From the IMG/VR virus record IMGVR_UViG_3300005821_000002, positions 1 through 64,000 of that record: a stretch of 64,000 nt of DNA; one strand, written 5' to 3'. Made by a program: the position numbers and the translations under genes. This document shows, piece by piece, positions 40,763 to 46,787 of this stretch. Under the pieces are notes generated by a model. That model saw nothing but the letters and a program-made list of their open reading frames with translations. It searched no databases and was not told where the DNA came from. This DNA is from a virus. Each line of letters begins with the position of its first letter. Positions within the stretch are counted from its first letter, which is position 1.

Positions 40763-40851
40763 AAGGTGAGAAGGGTTTACTCTGAGTATTCGTCTGACTA
40801 TCGGACTTTCCCCTAACAGGTATAGTCTCCTGCGTAAAGCGTTCTCACCTT
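40763..40851 (-). ncRNA. Structured inter-tRNA element E2
   Basis: Perfect 10-bp ends AAGGTGAGAA/TTCTCACCTT enclose 69 nt with an inner stem GACTAT/ATAGTC. No reading frame. Confidence 0.6.
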
Positions 40852-40855
40852 AAGG

Positions 40856-40929
40856 TAGCGGGGAGGGGATTCGAACCCCTGGTTTCCAGCTTATGAGGCT
40901 AGTGACTTGGGCCGCTAGTCTACCCCGCA
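40856..40929 (-). tRNA. tRNA with CAU anticodon (Met, fMet or Ile2)
   Basis: Stem CTAGC/GCTGG, loop CTCATAA. Acceptor TGCGGGG/CCCCGCT leaves position 1:72 unpaired (T-T), a feature of initiators, but the three G-C pairs of an initiator anticodon stem are absent. Assignment among the three is open. Confidence 0.85.
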
Positions 40930-40933
40930 ATGA

Positions 40934-40986
40934 TGGACACCTACATCGAACCACAAGGAGCGACCCTGCTTACGTTTCAGTGTCCA
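40934..40986 (-). ncRNA. Structured inter-tRNA element E4
   Basis: Ends TGGACAC/GTGTCCA (7 bp) around 39 nt with TGGTTCGATG, a T-loop-like stretch. Resembles a very short tRNA-like fold. Confidence 0.45.
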
Positions 40987-40989
40987 AGG

Positions 40990-41063
40990 TCGGAATGACA
41001 GGATTTGAACCTGTGGCCCCTCGGACCCAAACCGAGTGCTCTTCCAAGCTGAGCTACACTCCG
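40990..41063 (-). tRNA. tRNA-Pro(UGG)
   Basis: Acceptor CGGAGTG/CATTCCG, stem CTCGG/CCGAG, loop TTTGGGT. Ends ACC-T. Confidence 0.92.
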
Positions 41064-41169
41064 ATGTACTTTTTTGATAGAGCAGAAAGACATAATAAAA
41101 ACTGCTTGGGCCTAACTCATACAAGTCAGGGTTCCACCACTTGTTTTTTAGAGAAACAAGAAACTCAGG

Positions 41170-41240
41170 TGGAGCTTCAGAGGATCGAACTCTGATAACA
41201 GCATTGCAAGTGCTGGGTAATACCGTTATACGAAAGCCCC
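41170..41240 (-). tRNA. tRNA-Ala(UGC)
   Basis: Acceptor GGGGCTT/AAGCTCC, stem CAGCA/TGCTG, loop CTTGCAA. Ends ACC-T. A CTTGTTT/AAACAAG hairpin lies just upstream in the plus reading (41140-41160). Confidence 0.92.
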
Positions 41241-41245
41241 AAAGG

Positions 41246-41327
41246 TACCGAAGGTGAGAGTCGAACTCACAAGCCCGTGGGCACTGACTTCTAAGGCCAG
41301 CGTGTTTGCCATTTTCACCACTTCGGC
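41246..41327 (-). tRNA. tRNA-Leu(UAG)
   Basis: Class II. Acceptor GCCGAAG/CTTCGGT, stem CTGGC/GTCAG, loop CTTAGAA. Ends ACC-T. Confidence 0.9.
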
Positions 41328-41330
41328 ATG

Positions 41331-41408
41331 TTGAGAACTAGGGTGCACCACGGAATCTAACCGTCTCTGCTAGGCTGTCGCCCACTAACAAGTCGTGCTA
41401 GTTCTCAA
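41331..41408 (-). ncRNA. Structured inter-tRNA element E1, cloverleaf-like
   Basis: Perfect 11-bp ends TTGAGAACTAG/CTAGTTCTCAA. Inside on the minus strand: CAC..GTG arm, GGC-GACA-GCC arm and ACGG-TTAGATT-CCGT arm, a four-armed shape without a proper anticodon loop. Confidence 0.6.
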
Positions 41409-41410
41409 GG

Positions 41411-41482
41411 TGGATGTTAGAAGAATCGAACTTCTCTCCGTCGGTTTACAGCCGAGTGCCGTCCCCAGACGACCCAACATCC
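41411..41482 (-). tRNA. tRNA-Tyr(GUA)
   Basis: Acceptor GGATGTT/AACATCC, loop CTGTAAA. Short variable region, unlike the usual bacterial class II tRNA-Tyr. Ends ACC-T. Confidence 0.82.
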
Positions 41483-41494
41483 AATGTTTTCCTT

Positions 41495-41523
41495 ATTATA
41501 TCACATATTACTAGAAATGTCAA
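41495..41523 (-). promoter_or_regulatory. Sigma70-type promoter inside tRNA array
   Basis: TTGACA (41518-41523), 17-bp spacer ending TGTGA, TATAAT (41495-41500). Lies between tmRNA and tRNA-Tyr and should start transcription near 41488, just before tRNA-Tyr. Confidence 0.85.
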
Positions 41524-41550
41524 GCCCAATATTAGTGCCATATCATTCCT

Positions 41551-41801
41551 TGGTGGAGATGGGGGGAGTTGAACCCCCGTCCAAATAGTCTTGGTTCACA
41601 TGTTACTGGCGTTCCGTTTACTGTCGGTCAGTCTTACTGGGTGTAACTAGGTGTAGCTTCTACCGCTACTGGGAGACTGAATAAAGTTTCAGCCAGACTC
41701 ACTCTGCTAAAGAGTGCTGATGCTAAACTATTATCGTTTGCATTTGTGTTAGGGTGCCAGAATGCTTAGCGTCCTCTATCTGTCGAAGCCATTTCATCCC
41801 C
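41551..41801 (-). ncRNA. ssrA: tmRNA (ssrA)
   Basis: 251 nt. 5' GGGGATGAAATGGCTTCGAC and 3' GGACGGGGGTTCAACTCC, ending CATCTCCACCA, match the tRNA-like domain of tmRNA, with acceptor GGGGATG/CATCTCC and CCA encoded. A candidate tag frame starts at GCA in ACAAATGCAAACGAT and reads ANDNSLASA, like the ANDEN start of the E. coli tag, but stays open for 35 codons before TAA instead of the usual 8-15. Much shorter than bacterial tmRNA (about 350-400 nt), so pseudoknots must be fewer. Rescues stalled ribosomes with SmpB; no smpB gene is in this window. Confidence 0.9.
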
Positions 41802-41805
41802 AAGG

Positions 41806-41877
41806 AGCACCTAAGAGGATTCGAACCTCCAACTCTTGGTCCGTAGCCAAGCGGTTTATCCGTTAGCCTACAGGTGC
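41806..41877 (-). tRNA. tRNA-Arg(ACG)
   Basis: Acceptor GCACCTG/TAGGTGC, stem CTTGG/CCAAG, loop CTACGGA. A34 would need conversion to inosine. Four bases from the tmRNA 5' end. Ends TCC-T. Confidence 0.92.
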
Positions 41878-41882
41878 TTAGG

Positions 41883-41956
41883 GGCCCATGATGAGAATCG
41901 AACTCATAACCTAGCGATTACAAAACGCTTGCTCTGCCTAATTGAGCTACACGGGC
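41883..41956 (-). tRNA. tRNA-Thr(UGU)
   Basis: Acceptor GCCCGTG/CATGGGC, loop TTTGTAA, T-loop TTCGATT. Ends CCC-T. Confidence 0.9.
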
Positions 41957-41961
41957 TTAGG

Positions 41962-42046
41962 CGGAATGTGTAGGATTCGAACCTACGTGGGTGTTACCCC
42001 AACTCCCTTAGCAGGGGAGCACTTTAAACCACTCAGTCAACATTCC
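41962..42046 (-). tRNA. tRNA-Ser(GCU)
   Basis: Class II. Acceptor GGAATGT/ACATTCC, stem CTCCC/GGGAG, loop CTGCTAA, discriminator G as usual for Ser. Confidence 0.92.
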
Positions 42047-42054
42047 GTAATACT

Positions 42055-42288
42055 CTATCCAGTTGAACGAACAAATGTAATTACATTATCCGGTATATCA
42101 GCTGGATGTTCATACGATTTATTAGAGCGTGTGCGGTGAGTGAAAGGGAAGAACCCAGTGTCACTCCTACCGATACTCACTCCTCTAAACTTACCACCCT
42201 GTTGTGGATATGTACCTTCTCCCACATCAAGGTTATCTGGTGCTTTTTCTACTAGTTTTACACCACCAACAAGACTTTCTTCTGTCAT
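42055..42288 (-). CDS. Small protein, unknown function
   Basis: 77 aa, no clear domain: GEGTYPQQGGKFRGVSIGRSD and FPFTHRTRSNKSYEHP. Lies in a tRNA-free pocket with the gene upstream. Weak ribosome site (GGTGAT). Confidence 0.45.
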   Translation of the reverse strand: MTEESLVGGVKLVEKAPDNLDVGEGTYPQQGGKFRGVSIGRSDTGFFPFTHRTRSNKSYEHPADIPDNVITFVRSTG

Positions 42289-42291
42289 ATA

Positions 42292-42501
42292 TCACCAATT
42301 CTTCCAGTTACATATACTTTCCCAATGTAATAATCCTCTACGATGAGGGTCTCTCCAAGCACGACGACGAGCTTTACTCAAACGTCGTTTGTAGTAACGA
42401 CCCTCTCCTCTACTACCCCATCTACAACAAATGCTTCCATTTACTACTTGAATTTTCTTACCAAACTCTTTCCATGTTCTACGGTAATTCTCTTTATGCA
42501 T
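42292..42501 (-). CDS. Small basic protein
   Basis: 69 aa from MHKENYRRTWKEF (GGAG 6 bases upstream). Very basic (RRLSKARRRAWRDPHRRG). Possibly RNA-binding. Not recognised. Confidence 0.5.
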   Translation of the reverse strand: MHKENYRRTWKEFGKKIQVVNGSICCRWGSRGEGRYYKRRLSKARRRAWRDPHRRGLLHWESICNWKNW

Positions 42502-42543
42502 GACAACTCCGTAACCAGGATTCTGTTTTATCCCTACATCCAT

Positions 42544-42697
42544 CTATGCCACAACCACACCCTTAGCCCTGCTCACCAGCTAGGTAAATTTGTGTTGCTC
42601 CCTCGGTAGTATAACGGGTTTCCCCTTCCACCTTAAGCAGAGGAGTCCTGAGTTTCCTCTGACGGCATGAAGCCATCAGCGTAGGGTCAAGTTGTCA
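42544..42697. other. Structured inter-tRNA spacer E6
   Basis: 154 nt without a gene. Hairpins CAGAGGA (42638-42644)/TCCTCTG (42655-42661) and GACGGC/GCCATC just after. No proper cloverleaf on either strand. Confidence 0.4.
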
Positions 42698-42772
42698 TGG
42701 AGGCAAGAGTGGGAATCGAACCCACCACTCGACGTTTTGCAGACGCCACCCTAACCAATCGGGATTCTCGCC
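42698..42772 (-). tRNA. tRNA-Cys(GCA)
   Basis: Acceptor GGCGAGA/TCTTGCC, stem GGCGT/ACGTC, loop CTGCAAA, discriminator U. CCA encoded. Confidence 0.92.
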
Positions 42773-43438
42773 CTATTCAAAGTACGGTAGCCAATAATAT
42801 AATACTTTATCAGCATATACAGGCCCACCAAAGTATAAACAAACATCGGCATTCAAGCTTGTCCAACCACAATTGTATGCAGCTAAAGCTCTGTGCATAT
42901 CCTTCTCAGGATTTTCTTCTTCATTGTTAATGTTAGCATTTAACATATACATGCCCTGCCAAATATTCCATCTTGGTTGCCAAAGATATTCTTCTGCCAG
43001 TGTCCACGGCTTCACAGCTATCTGCATAAGACCGATGGTACTATACCCATCATCCGACATCTCATTTGGGTTGCAAGCACTTTCCTGAGCCATAACAGCA
43101 AGTACAATATTAGGATCAATGGGAAACTCATCATACCACCCTTCAACAAGGGGTCGATAATATTCACATAACCTTACTACAATTTCAGCTGTTACTTCTT
43201 CTCCGGTTGGTCGTGGAGTTGATGTTTTACTCGGCACAACCGTTGGTACTTTTTCTGGTGTTGGTATTGATAGTGGTTCTACTATTCGCGGCGGATACTC
43301 TGTTGAAGTTACCACCGGTGTCGGAGTTATTGTGGGAAGTTCAGGTTCAGGTATATCATTAGGTATACTATATATCCCACACATAACGCTGATTACTAGC
43401 ATAACCACAAGAAAATTCTTGCTAGATGATTTCAGCAA
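42773..43438 (-). CDS. Secreted lytic transglycosylase (SLT-like)
   Basis: 221 aa. N-terminal signal sequence or anchor (NFLVVMLVISVMCGIYSI), Pro/Thr/Val-rich linker (residues 28-80), then a goose-lysozyme-like domain: VLAVMAQESACNP (catalytic Glu, about 117), STIGLMQIAV (about 134), ALAAYNCGWTSL (about 185) and YADKVLYYW. Cleaves peptidoglycan strands. The TP-rich linker resembles secreted bacterial proteins. Unusual inside a tRNA array; could aid lysis or act as moron cargo. Confidence 0.85.
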   Translation of the reverse strand: MLKSSSKNFLVVMLVISVMCGIYSIPNDIPEPELPTITPTPVVTSTEYPPRIVEPLSIPTPEKVPTVVPSKTSTPRPTGEEVTAEIVVRLCEYYRPLVEGWYDEFPIDPNIVLAVMAQESACNPNEMSDDGYSTIGLMQIAVKPWTLAEEYLWQPRWNIWQGMYMLNANINNEEENPEKDMHRALAAYNCGWTSLNADVCLYFGGPVYADKVLYYWLPYFE

Positions 43439-43478
43439 ATATTCCCCCTATATTATATTGTCCGTACCATACCAAAGG

Positions 43479-43566
43479 CGGAGAGTGCAGGGGTCAAACC
43501 TGCAAGGCAGTTACGCTCGGCGGGTTTCAAATCCGCTGCCGTCGTCAACTATCGGCTTGACTCTCC
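43479..43566 (-). tRNA. tRNA-Ser(UGA)
   Basis: Class II with long variable arm. Acceptor GGAGAGT/ACTCTCC, loop TTTGAAA, discriminator G. Confidence 0.88.
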
Positions 43567-43608
43567 GAAATGTGGGGAAGTTAGGTTCCGACCTCCCTTC
43601 CCAATAGG

Positions 43609-43690
43609 TGCCGATAACAGGAGTCGAACCTGTACGCTGTTAGGCGGTTGCTTTTGAGGCAACTGTGTCTACCTCTTCCACCATATCGGC
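43609..43690 (-). tRNA. tRNA-Leu(CAA)
   Basis: Class II. Acceptor GCCGATA/TATCGGC, stem GTTGC/GCAAC, loop CTCAAAA. Ends ACC-T. Confidence 0.92.
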
Positions 43691-43692
43691 AA

Positions 43693-43784
43693 TTGTCTTA
43701 CCGTACCCATAGGCAATACTAGGCTTGTAGGCCCTATGGGTATTGCTCAATCATGAGGTATATAGTCATGAAAGAGTGCCTAGG
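43693..43784 (-). ncRNA. Structured element E7 with H-type pseudoknot
   Basis: Plus-strand order CCCATAGG (43706-43713), GCAATAC (43713-43719), CCTATGGG (43733-43740), GTATTGC (43740-43746): two interlocked perfect stems of 8 and 7 bp. A CATGA/TCATG hairpin follows (43752-43772). Confidence 0.6.
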
Positions 43785-43860
43785 CGGTCTTGAAGGGATT
43801 TGAACCCTCGATCTCTTGCTTGACAGGCAAGCGTGTTAGGCCGGACTACACCACAAGACC
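43785..43860 (-). tRNA. tRNA-Asp(GUC)
   Basis: Acceptor GGTCTTG/CAAGACC, stem CTTGC/GCAAG, loop CTGTCAA, discriminator G. Ends GCC-T. Confidence 0.92.
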
Positions 43861-43864
43861 ATAA

Positions 43865-44017
43865 GATGTATCATAGCTGGTTTCCCCACCCAGCACCCGT
43901 ACAAACCTGACCATTTTTCGGTTTTTTAGTCTGACCGATACAGACTTGTGACCTTTCTGAAAAGGTTGTCAGGATGAATTCTAAGCCCAAGTGTTTCAGA
44001 CACTTTATGATACATCA
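43865..44017 (-). ncRNA. Large structured inter-tRNA element E8
   Basis: Closed by GATGTATCATA/TATGATACATC (11 bp). Minus strand inner hairpins: AAGTGT/ACACTT, CTTT/AAAG, AGTCTG-TATCGGT-CAGACT and GCTGG/CCAGC. The loop TCGGT can pair ACCGA just downstream, so a pseudoknot is possible. 153 nt, no frame. Confidence 0.6.
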
Positions 44018-44093
44018 TGGGGTGTCCAGAGGGGTTCGAACCCTCGAATGTGGATTCACAGTCCAGTGTTTTTCCGACTAAACTATGGACACC
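44018..44093 (-). tRNA. tRNA-His(GUG)
   Basis: Acceptor GTGTCCA/TGGACAC plus the extra G-1 facing C73 that defines tRNA-His; loop CTGTGAA. CCA encoded. Confidence 0.93.
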
Positions 44094-44097
44094 ATGT

Positions 44098-44263
44098 ATG
44101 TACCGGTACCCCTCTTACTCACCGTATTACGATGATATAACTACCTCTGGAGACCCAGTAGGGGCAGGTAGGCGGTATTTTCTCTTCCTTATTCCTAGCT
44201 GGTCTTAATCAGAATAAGGCGTAGTCTCCCACGTTCTGTCCATGCCAGCGGACACCGGTACAA
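44098..44263 (-). ncRNA. Large structured inter-tRNA element E9
   Basis: Closed by TGTACCGGT/ACCGGTACA. Minus strand inner stems TGTCC/GGACA, CCTTATTC/GAATAAGG (8 bp perfect) and GGAGAC/GTCTCC. About 165 nt, no supported gene. Confidence 0.55.
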
Positions 44264-44265
44264 GG

Positions 44266-44336
44266 TAGCTAAGGGAGGATTCGAACCGCCATCCTAGGCT
44301 TCAAAGGCCCATGTCCTGCCGTTAGACGACTTAGCT
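44266..44336 (-). tRNA. tRNA-Gln(UUG)
   Basis: Acceptor AGCTAAG/CTTAGCT, stem TGGGC/GCCTA, loop CTTTGAA. Ends ACC-T. Confidence 0.9.
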
Positions 44337-44341
44337 ATAGG

Positions 44342-44412
44342 TTGTAGAGGAAGGATTCGAACCTCCATTGACTGATTCAGAGTCAGCAGTACTGCCGTTA
44401 TACTACTCTACA
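44342..44412 (-). tRNA. tRNA-Gln(CUG)
   Basis: Acceptor TGTAGAG/CTCTACA, stem GCTGA/TCAGT, loop CTCTGAA. Ends ACC-T. Confidence 0.9.
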
Positions 44413-44563
44413 AGGTAAAGGCGTATTCCAACCCCTTTATTCCGCCTATAAGTCCTGTCTGTATTCACAGCGTTTTCCTTGAAACTAGACCTGACTAGAA
44501 TTCCAAGGACGTAAGGGGTACAGGACTTGGCTCATAACCTTTCCCCACTCTTTCGAGTGAGAA
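44413..44563 (-). ncRNA. Large structured inter-tRNA element E10
   Basis: AAGTCCTGT/ACAGGACTT (9 bp) encloses an inner stem CCTTG/CAAGG and CTGT/ACAG. A CACTC-GAAA-GAGTG tetraloop hairpin prec​edes it on the minus strand. No frame. Confidence 0.55.
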
Positions 44564-44565
44564 GG

Positions 44566-44636
44566 CACGGGATGAAGGATTCGAACCTCCTACAGTAACG
44601 TTTTGGAGACGCACTCGCTCCCAAGCTGTATCCCGC
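44566..44636 (-). tRNA. tRNA-Trp(CCA)
   Basis: Acceptor GCGGGAT/ATCCCGT, loop CTCCAAA, discriminator G. Ends GCC-T. Confidence 0.9.
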
Positions 44637-44643
44637 ATATAGG

Positions 44644-44716
44644 CAGGCAAGACAGGATTCGAACCTGTAACCTTCTCCTTAACAGGGAGTTGCTCTGCCG
44701 ATTGAGCTACTCGCCT
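44644..44716 (-). tRNA. tRNA-Asn(GUU)
   Basis: Acceptor AGGCGAG/CTTGCCT, loop CTGTTAA, discriminator G. First tRNA after the array promoter. Ends GCC-T. Confidence 0.92.
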
Positions 44717-44726
44717 ATATGTACAC

Positions 44727-44755
44727 ATTATACCACAAAATCTACACTTTGTCAA
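44727..44755 (-). promoter_or_regulatory. Sigma70-type promoter of the tRNA array
   Basis: TTGACA (44750-44755), 17-bp spacer ending TGTGG, TATAAT (44727-44732). Expected start near 44720, 4 bases before tRNA-Asn. Confidence 0.9.
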
Positions 44756-44833
44756 GAGGGTTAATAGCGAACGTTCCATGACGACCAGTACTATCAACCC
44801 CCTCAACACAAGTGTACTTAATTATACCTTATT

Positions 44834-45082
44834 TTACTGAACTATGTCAGTTTGGGGTGCCATTTGAAAGTCAACTCTTCCATTCAATTTACCCTTTGAA
44901 ATAATCTGAGCTTCAAAAAAGCATTTCACAAGGTAAGCGTAATTACTACTGTCAACTTTCCATACCCCATCAGTATCTTTAAAGACACCTATAACAAGAC
45001 GTGCATTATCAGTGAGATTATTCTCACAAAAATTTACAAGGCTATCCTCATCTACATCACGATAAGTGATAGTATCATCCAT
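44834..45082 (-). CDS. Small acidic protein
   Basis: 82 aa. DTITYRDVDEDSLVNFCENNL then VIGVFKDTDGVWKVDSSNYAYLVKCFF, similar in tone to 46425-46787 (ILGSKNTDGMWSITAEAVFS). Possibly a distant paralogue. Function unknown. Confidence 0.6.
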   Translation of the reverse strand: MDDTITYRDVDEDSLVNFCENNLTDNARLVIGVFKDTDGVWKVDSSNYAYLVKCFFEAQIISKGKLNGRVDFQMAPQTDIVQ

Positions 45083-45084
45083 TC

Positions 45085-45390
45085 TTAGCTAGCCTTTGGT
45101 GTAACTAGGTATGTACCCTGTGATGTCAGCACAAATGCAAAGTATGCAACAAAAGCTTCCTTCAGACCAAAAAGTGTACAGGCCCAAGGTAGATCAAACA
45201 AAAAGCTTACACAGTTAAGTCCAAATACACCAAGTACTACAACTAAACCAGAACCTAGAACAAACAATCTCTGAGTGTTATCTGGTAGAGCATTATACCA
45301 AGTGTTCAACTTTGGAAAATACTCAAGTGCTAGTGACCAGGTTGTACCTGCGAGTGCAAATGCAAAGATTTGCTCAATTGTAATTAACAT
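45085..45390 (-). CDS. Membrane protein, holin-like
   Basis: 101 aa with hydrophobic segments IFAFALAGTTWSLALEYF, LFVLGSGLVVVLGVFGLNCV and EAFVAYFAFVLTSQGTYLV. Short cytoplasmic ends. Ribosome site GAGG. Size fits a small holin, but it is far from the endolysin, so an envelope role is as likely. Confidence 0.5.
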   Translation of the reverse strand: MLITIEQIFAFALAGTTWSLALEYFPKLNTWYNALPDNTQRLFVLGSGLVVVLGVFGLNCVSFLFDLPWACTLFGLKEAFVAYFAFVLTSQGTYLVTPKAS

Positions 45391-45393
45391 TTC

Positions 45394-45939
45394 TTATACC
45401 TCTTTTTTGATTAGATTTTCTTCTACGAACTTCCTTGCCTTTTCTTTCAATATCTGAGCAGTACTATCATTTTGTACAATTACGTTATAATACTCATCAT
45501 TTTCTGGTAATGATGTTTCACTAACATCATTATACAAAGGGCTGTTCAATAATGTATGGTATTGTCTCGGTCTACGTACTCTAACTGTAATGGTGGGCCA
45601 AAAGTGCTCTTGAAGATATAAGCCTTCATTTGGAAATCGCCAATCGTCAATAAAAACATACTCGAATTCCGCTGGATGTTGATCTATAAATTCAACTGTA
45701 TGTCTTGCCCATAGATCAATATCATATAGACGTCCAGTATTGCCAATCTCTTGCAACAGCTTTCTGCCCTTATCATCCTTCTCTCCATCCCACCCCATAA
45801 AGAAGGCAGTATCTTTCACCATCCTTGCAAAAGGTACAATAGCAGAACTAATTTTATGATCTGCAACCAGAACATCTTGACAATATTTAGCAAAGGTAGT
45901 TTTACCCTCTCCTGCCCTTCCCGAAACCAATGTTATCAT
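45394..45939 (-). CDS. Deoxynucleoside monophosphate kinase-like
   Basis: 181 aa. P-loop GRAGEGKTT (about 7-15), DDWRFPNE (about 97-104) and VRVRRPRQYH fit phage dNMP kinases (Adenylate-kinase-like NTPase fold). Would phosphorylate dNMPs to dNDPs for replication. Confidence 0.78.
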   Translation of the reverse strand: MITLVSGRAGEGKTTFAKYCQDVLVADHKISSAIVPFARMVKDTAFFMGWDGEKDDKGRKLLQEIGNTGRLYDIDLWARHTVEFIDQHPAEFEYVFIDDWRFPNEGLYLQEHFWPTITVRVRRPRQYHTLLNSPLYNDVSETSLPENDEYYNVIVQNDSTAQILKEKARKFVEENLIKKEV

Positions 45940-46205
45940 ACTCTAATACCCTTCGCTGGTACTGCATCATCATCAGTGTTATCTTCTAATTCTTCACTGT
46001 CTACAATGTCACCTTGAGTCACGAAGGTAGCTGTGGCTGTTCCCTTTTCGTGAATAGCAGCCTCGATGAAACTACGTTGGTCACCAAGCCAATCAGCAAC
46101 AAAATCACTGCTTGTCTTAGCAATAGCATCATCTACAGTCATCTCTTCCTCAAGGAGGTAGTCAGCCCATTCCTCAAAAGAACGGCTATAACTAGGCATA
46201 CGCAT
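45936..46205 (-). CDS. Small acidic protein
   Basis: 89 aa with AGGAGG upstream. Helical N-terminus, acidic middle (DSEELEDNTDDDAVP). Overlaps the kinase by 4 bases. Not recognised. Confidence 0.6.
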   Translation of the reverse strand: MRMPSYSRSFEEWADYLLEEEMTVDDAIAKTSSDFVADWLGDQRSFIEAAIHEKGTATATFVTQGDIVDSEELEDNTDDDAVPAKGIRV

Positions 46206-46215
46206 AGCTTTCCTC

Positions 46216-46425
46216 CTATTCTGTATTTGCTTGTTCTAAAATTCCACGTAATGTTTTCTGATGTATAAATCCATTAGTTACCATAAAATTTAACATGGTA
46301 ATAAACCCTTCTTTACCAATAATAATTGAATCTGGTGTAGTGATAAAGAACCTAGAGTCTGTACTCTTTCGAATAACTAAAGTATTTGAACCACCTAAAG
46401 TCAATACGCTTAATTTGTTTTCCAT
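46216..46425 (-). CDS. Small protein, unknown function
   Basis: 69 aa, beta-rich (KLSVLTLGGSNTLVIRKSTDSRFFITTPDS), then a helix. TAATG coupling. Not recognised. Confidence 0.55.
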   Translation of the reverse strand: MENKLSVLTLGGSNTLVIRKSTDSRFFITTPDSIIIGKEGFITMLNFMVTNGFIHQKTLRGILEQANTE

Positions 46426-46787
46426 TACATTATCTTCCCACCCTCTATTATACCGCCTTTATCTACTTTGTGTTGATTCAACATATAGCGTAACCGTGCC
46501 AGAATCTCCCTATTATTCAACCCTCCAGCCACACCCATCATAGCAGTAGCTAGGGCTGTATCATAATCCTGATCCATCGTAGCAACAGGTACTGTGATTG
46601 ATGCCCAATCCATACCGTTCAATGACATAGAAAAGACGGCTTCAGCAGTTATACTCCACATTCCATCAGTATTCTTAGAACCCAGAATAGAGAAATCCAC
46701 CTTATGTCCAATAATATCATCAAAATCGAACTCTTGGTCCATTATCTTGTCTAGTTCTTCCTTGTTTATATACTCGTCCTGATCCAT
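46425..46787 (-). CDS. Unknown protein
   Basis: 120 aa from MDQDEYINKEELD; an earlier start lies in the exonuclease gene. Contains HKVDFSILGSKNTDGMWSITAEAVFSMSLNGMDW and a Gly-rich helical part. Function unknown. Confidence 0.6.
   Translation of the reverse strand: MDQDEYINKEELDKIMDQEFDFDDIIGHKVDFSILGSKNTDGMWSITAEAVFSMSLNGMDWASITVPVATMDQDYDTALATAMMGVAGGLNNREILARLRYMLNQHKVDKGGIIEGGKIM

Noticed and set aside
40493-41195. Open frames across tRNA genes
   Set aside because: Short frames run through tRNA sequence and have no start signals.
42600-42700. Hammerhead-like ribozyme
   Set aside because: A CTGATG and a GAAAC are present but not with correct core spacing and stems.
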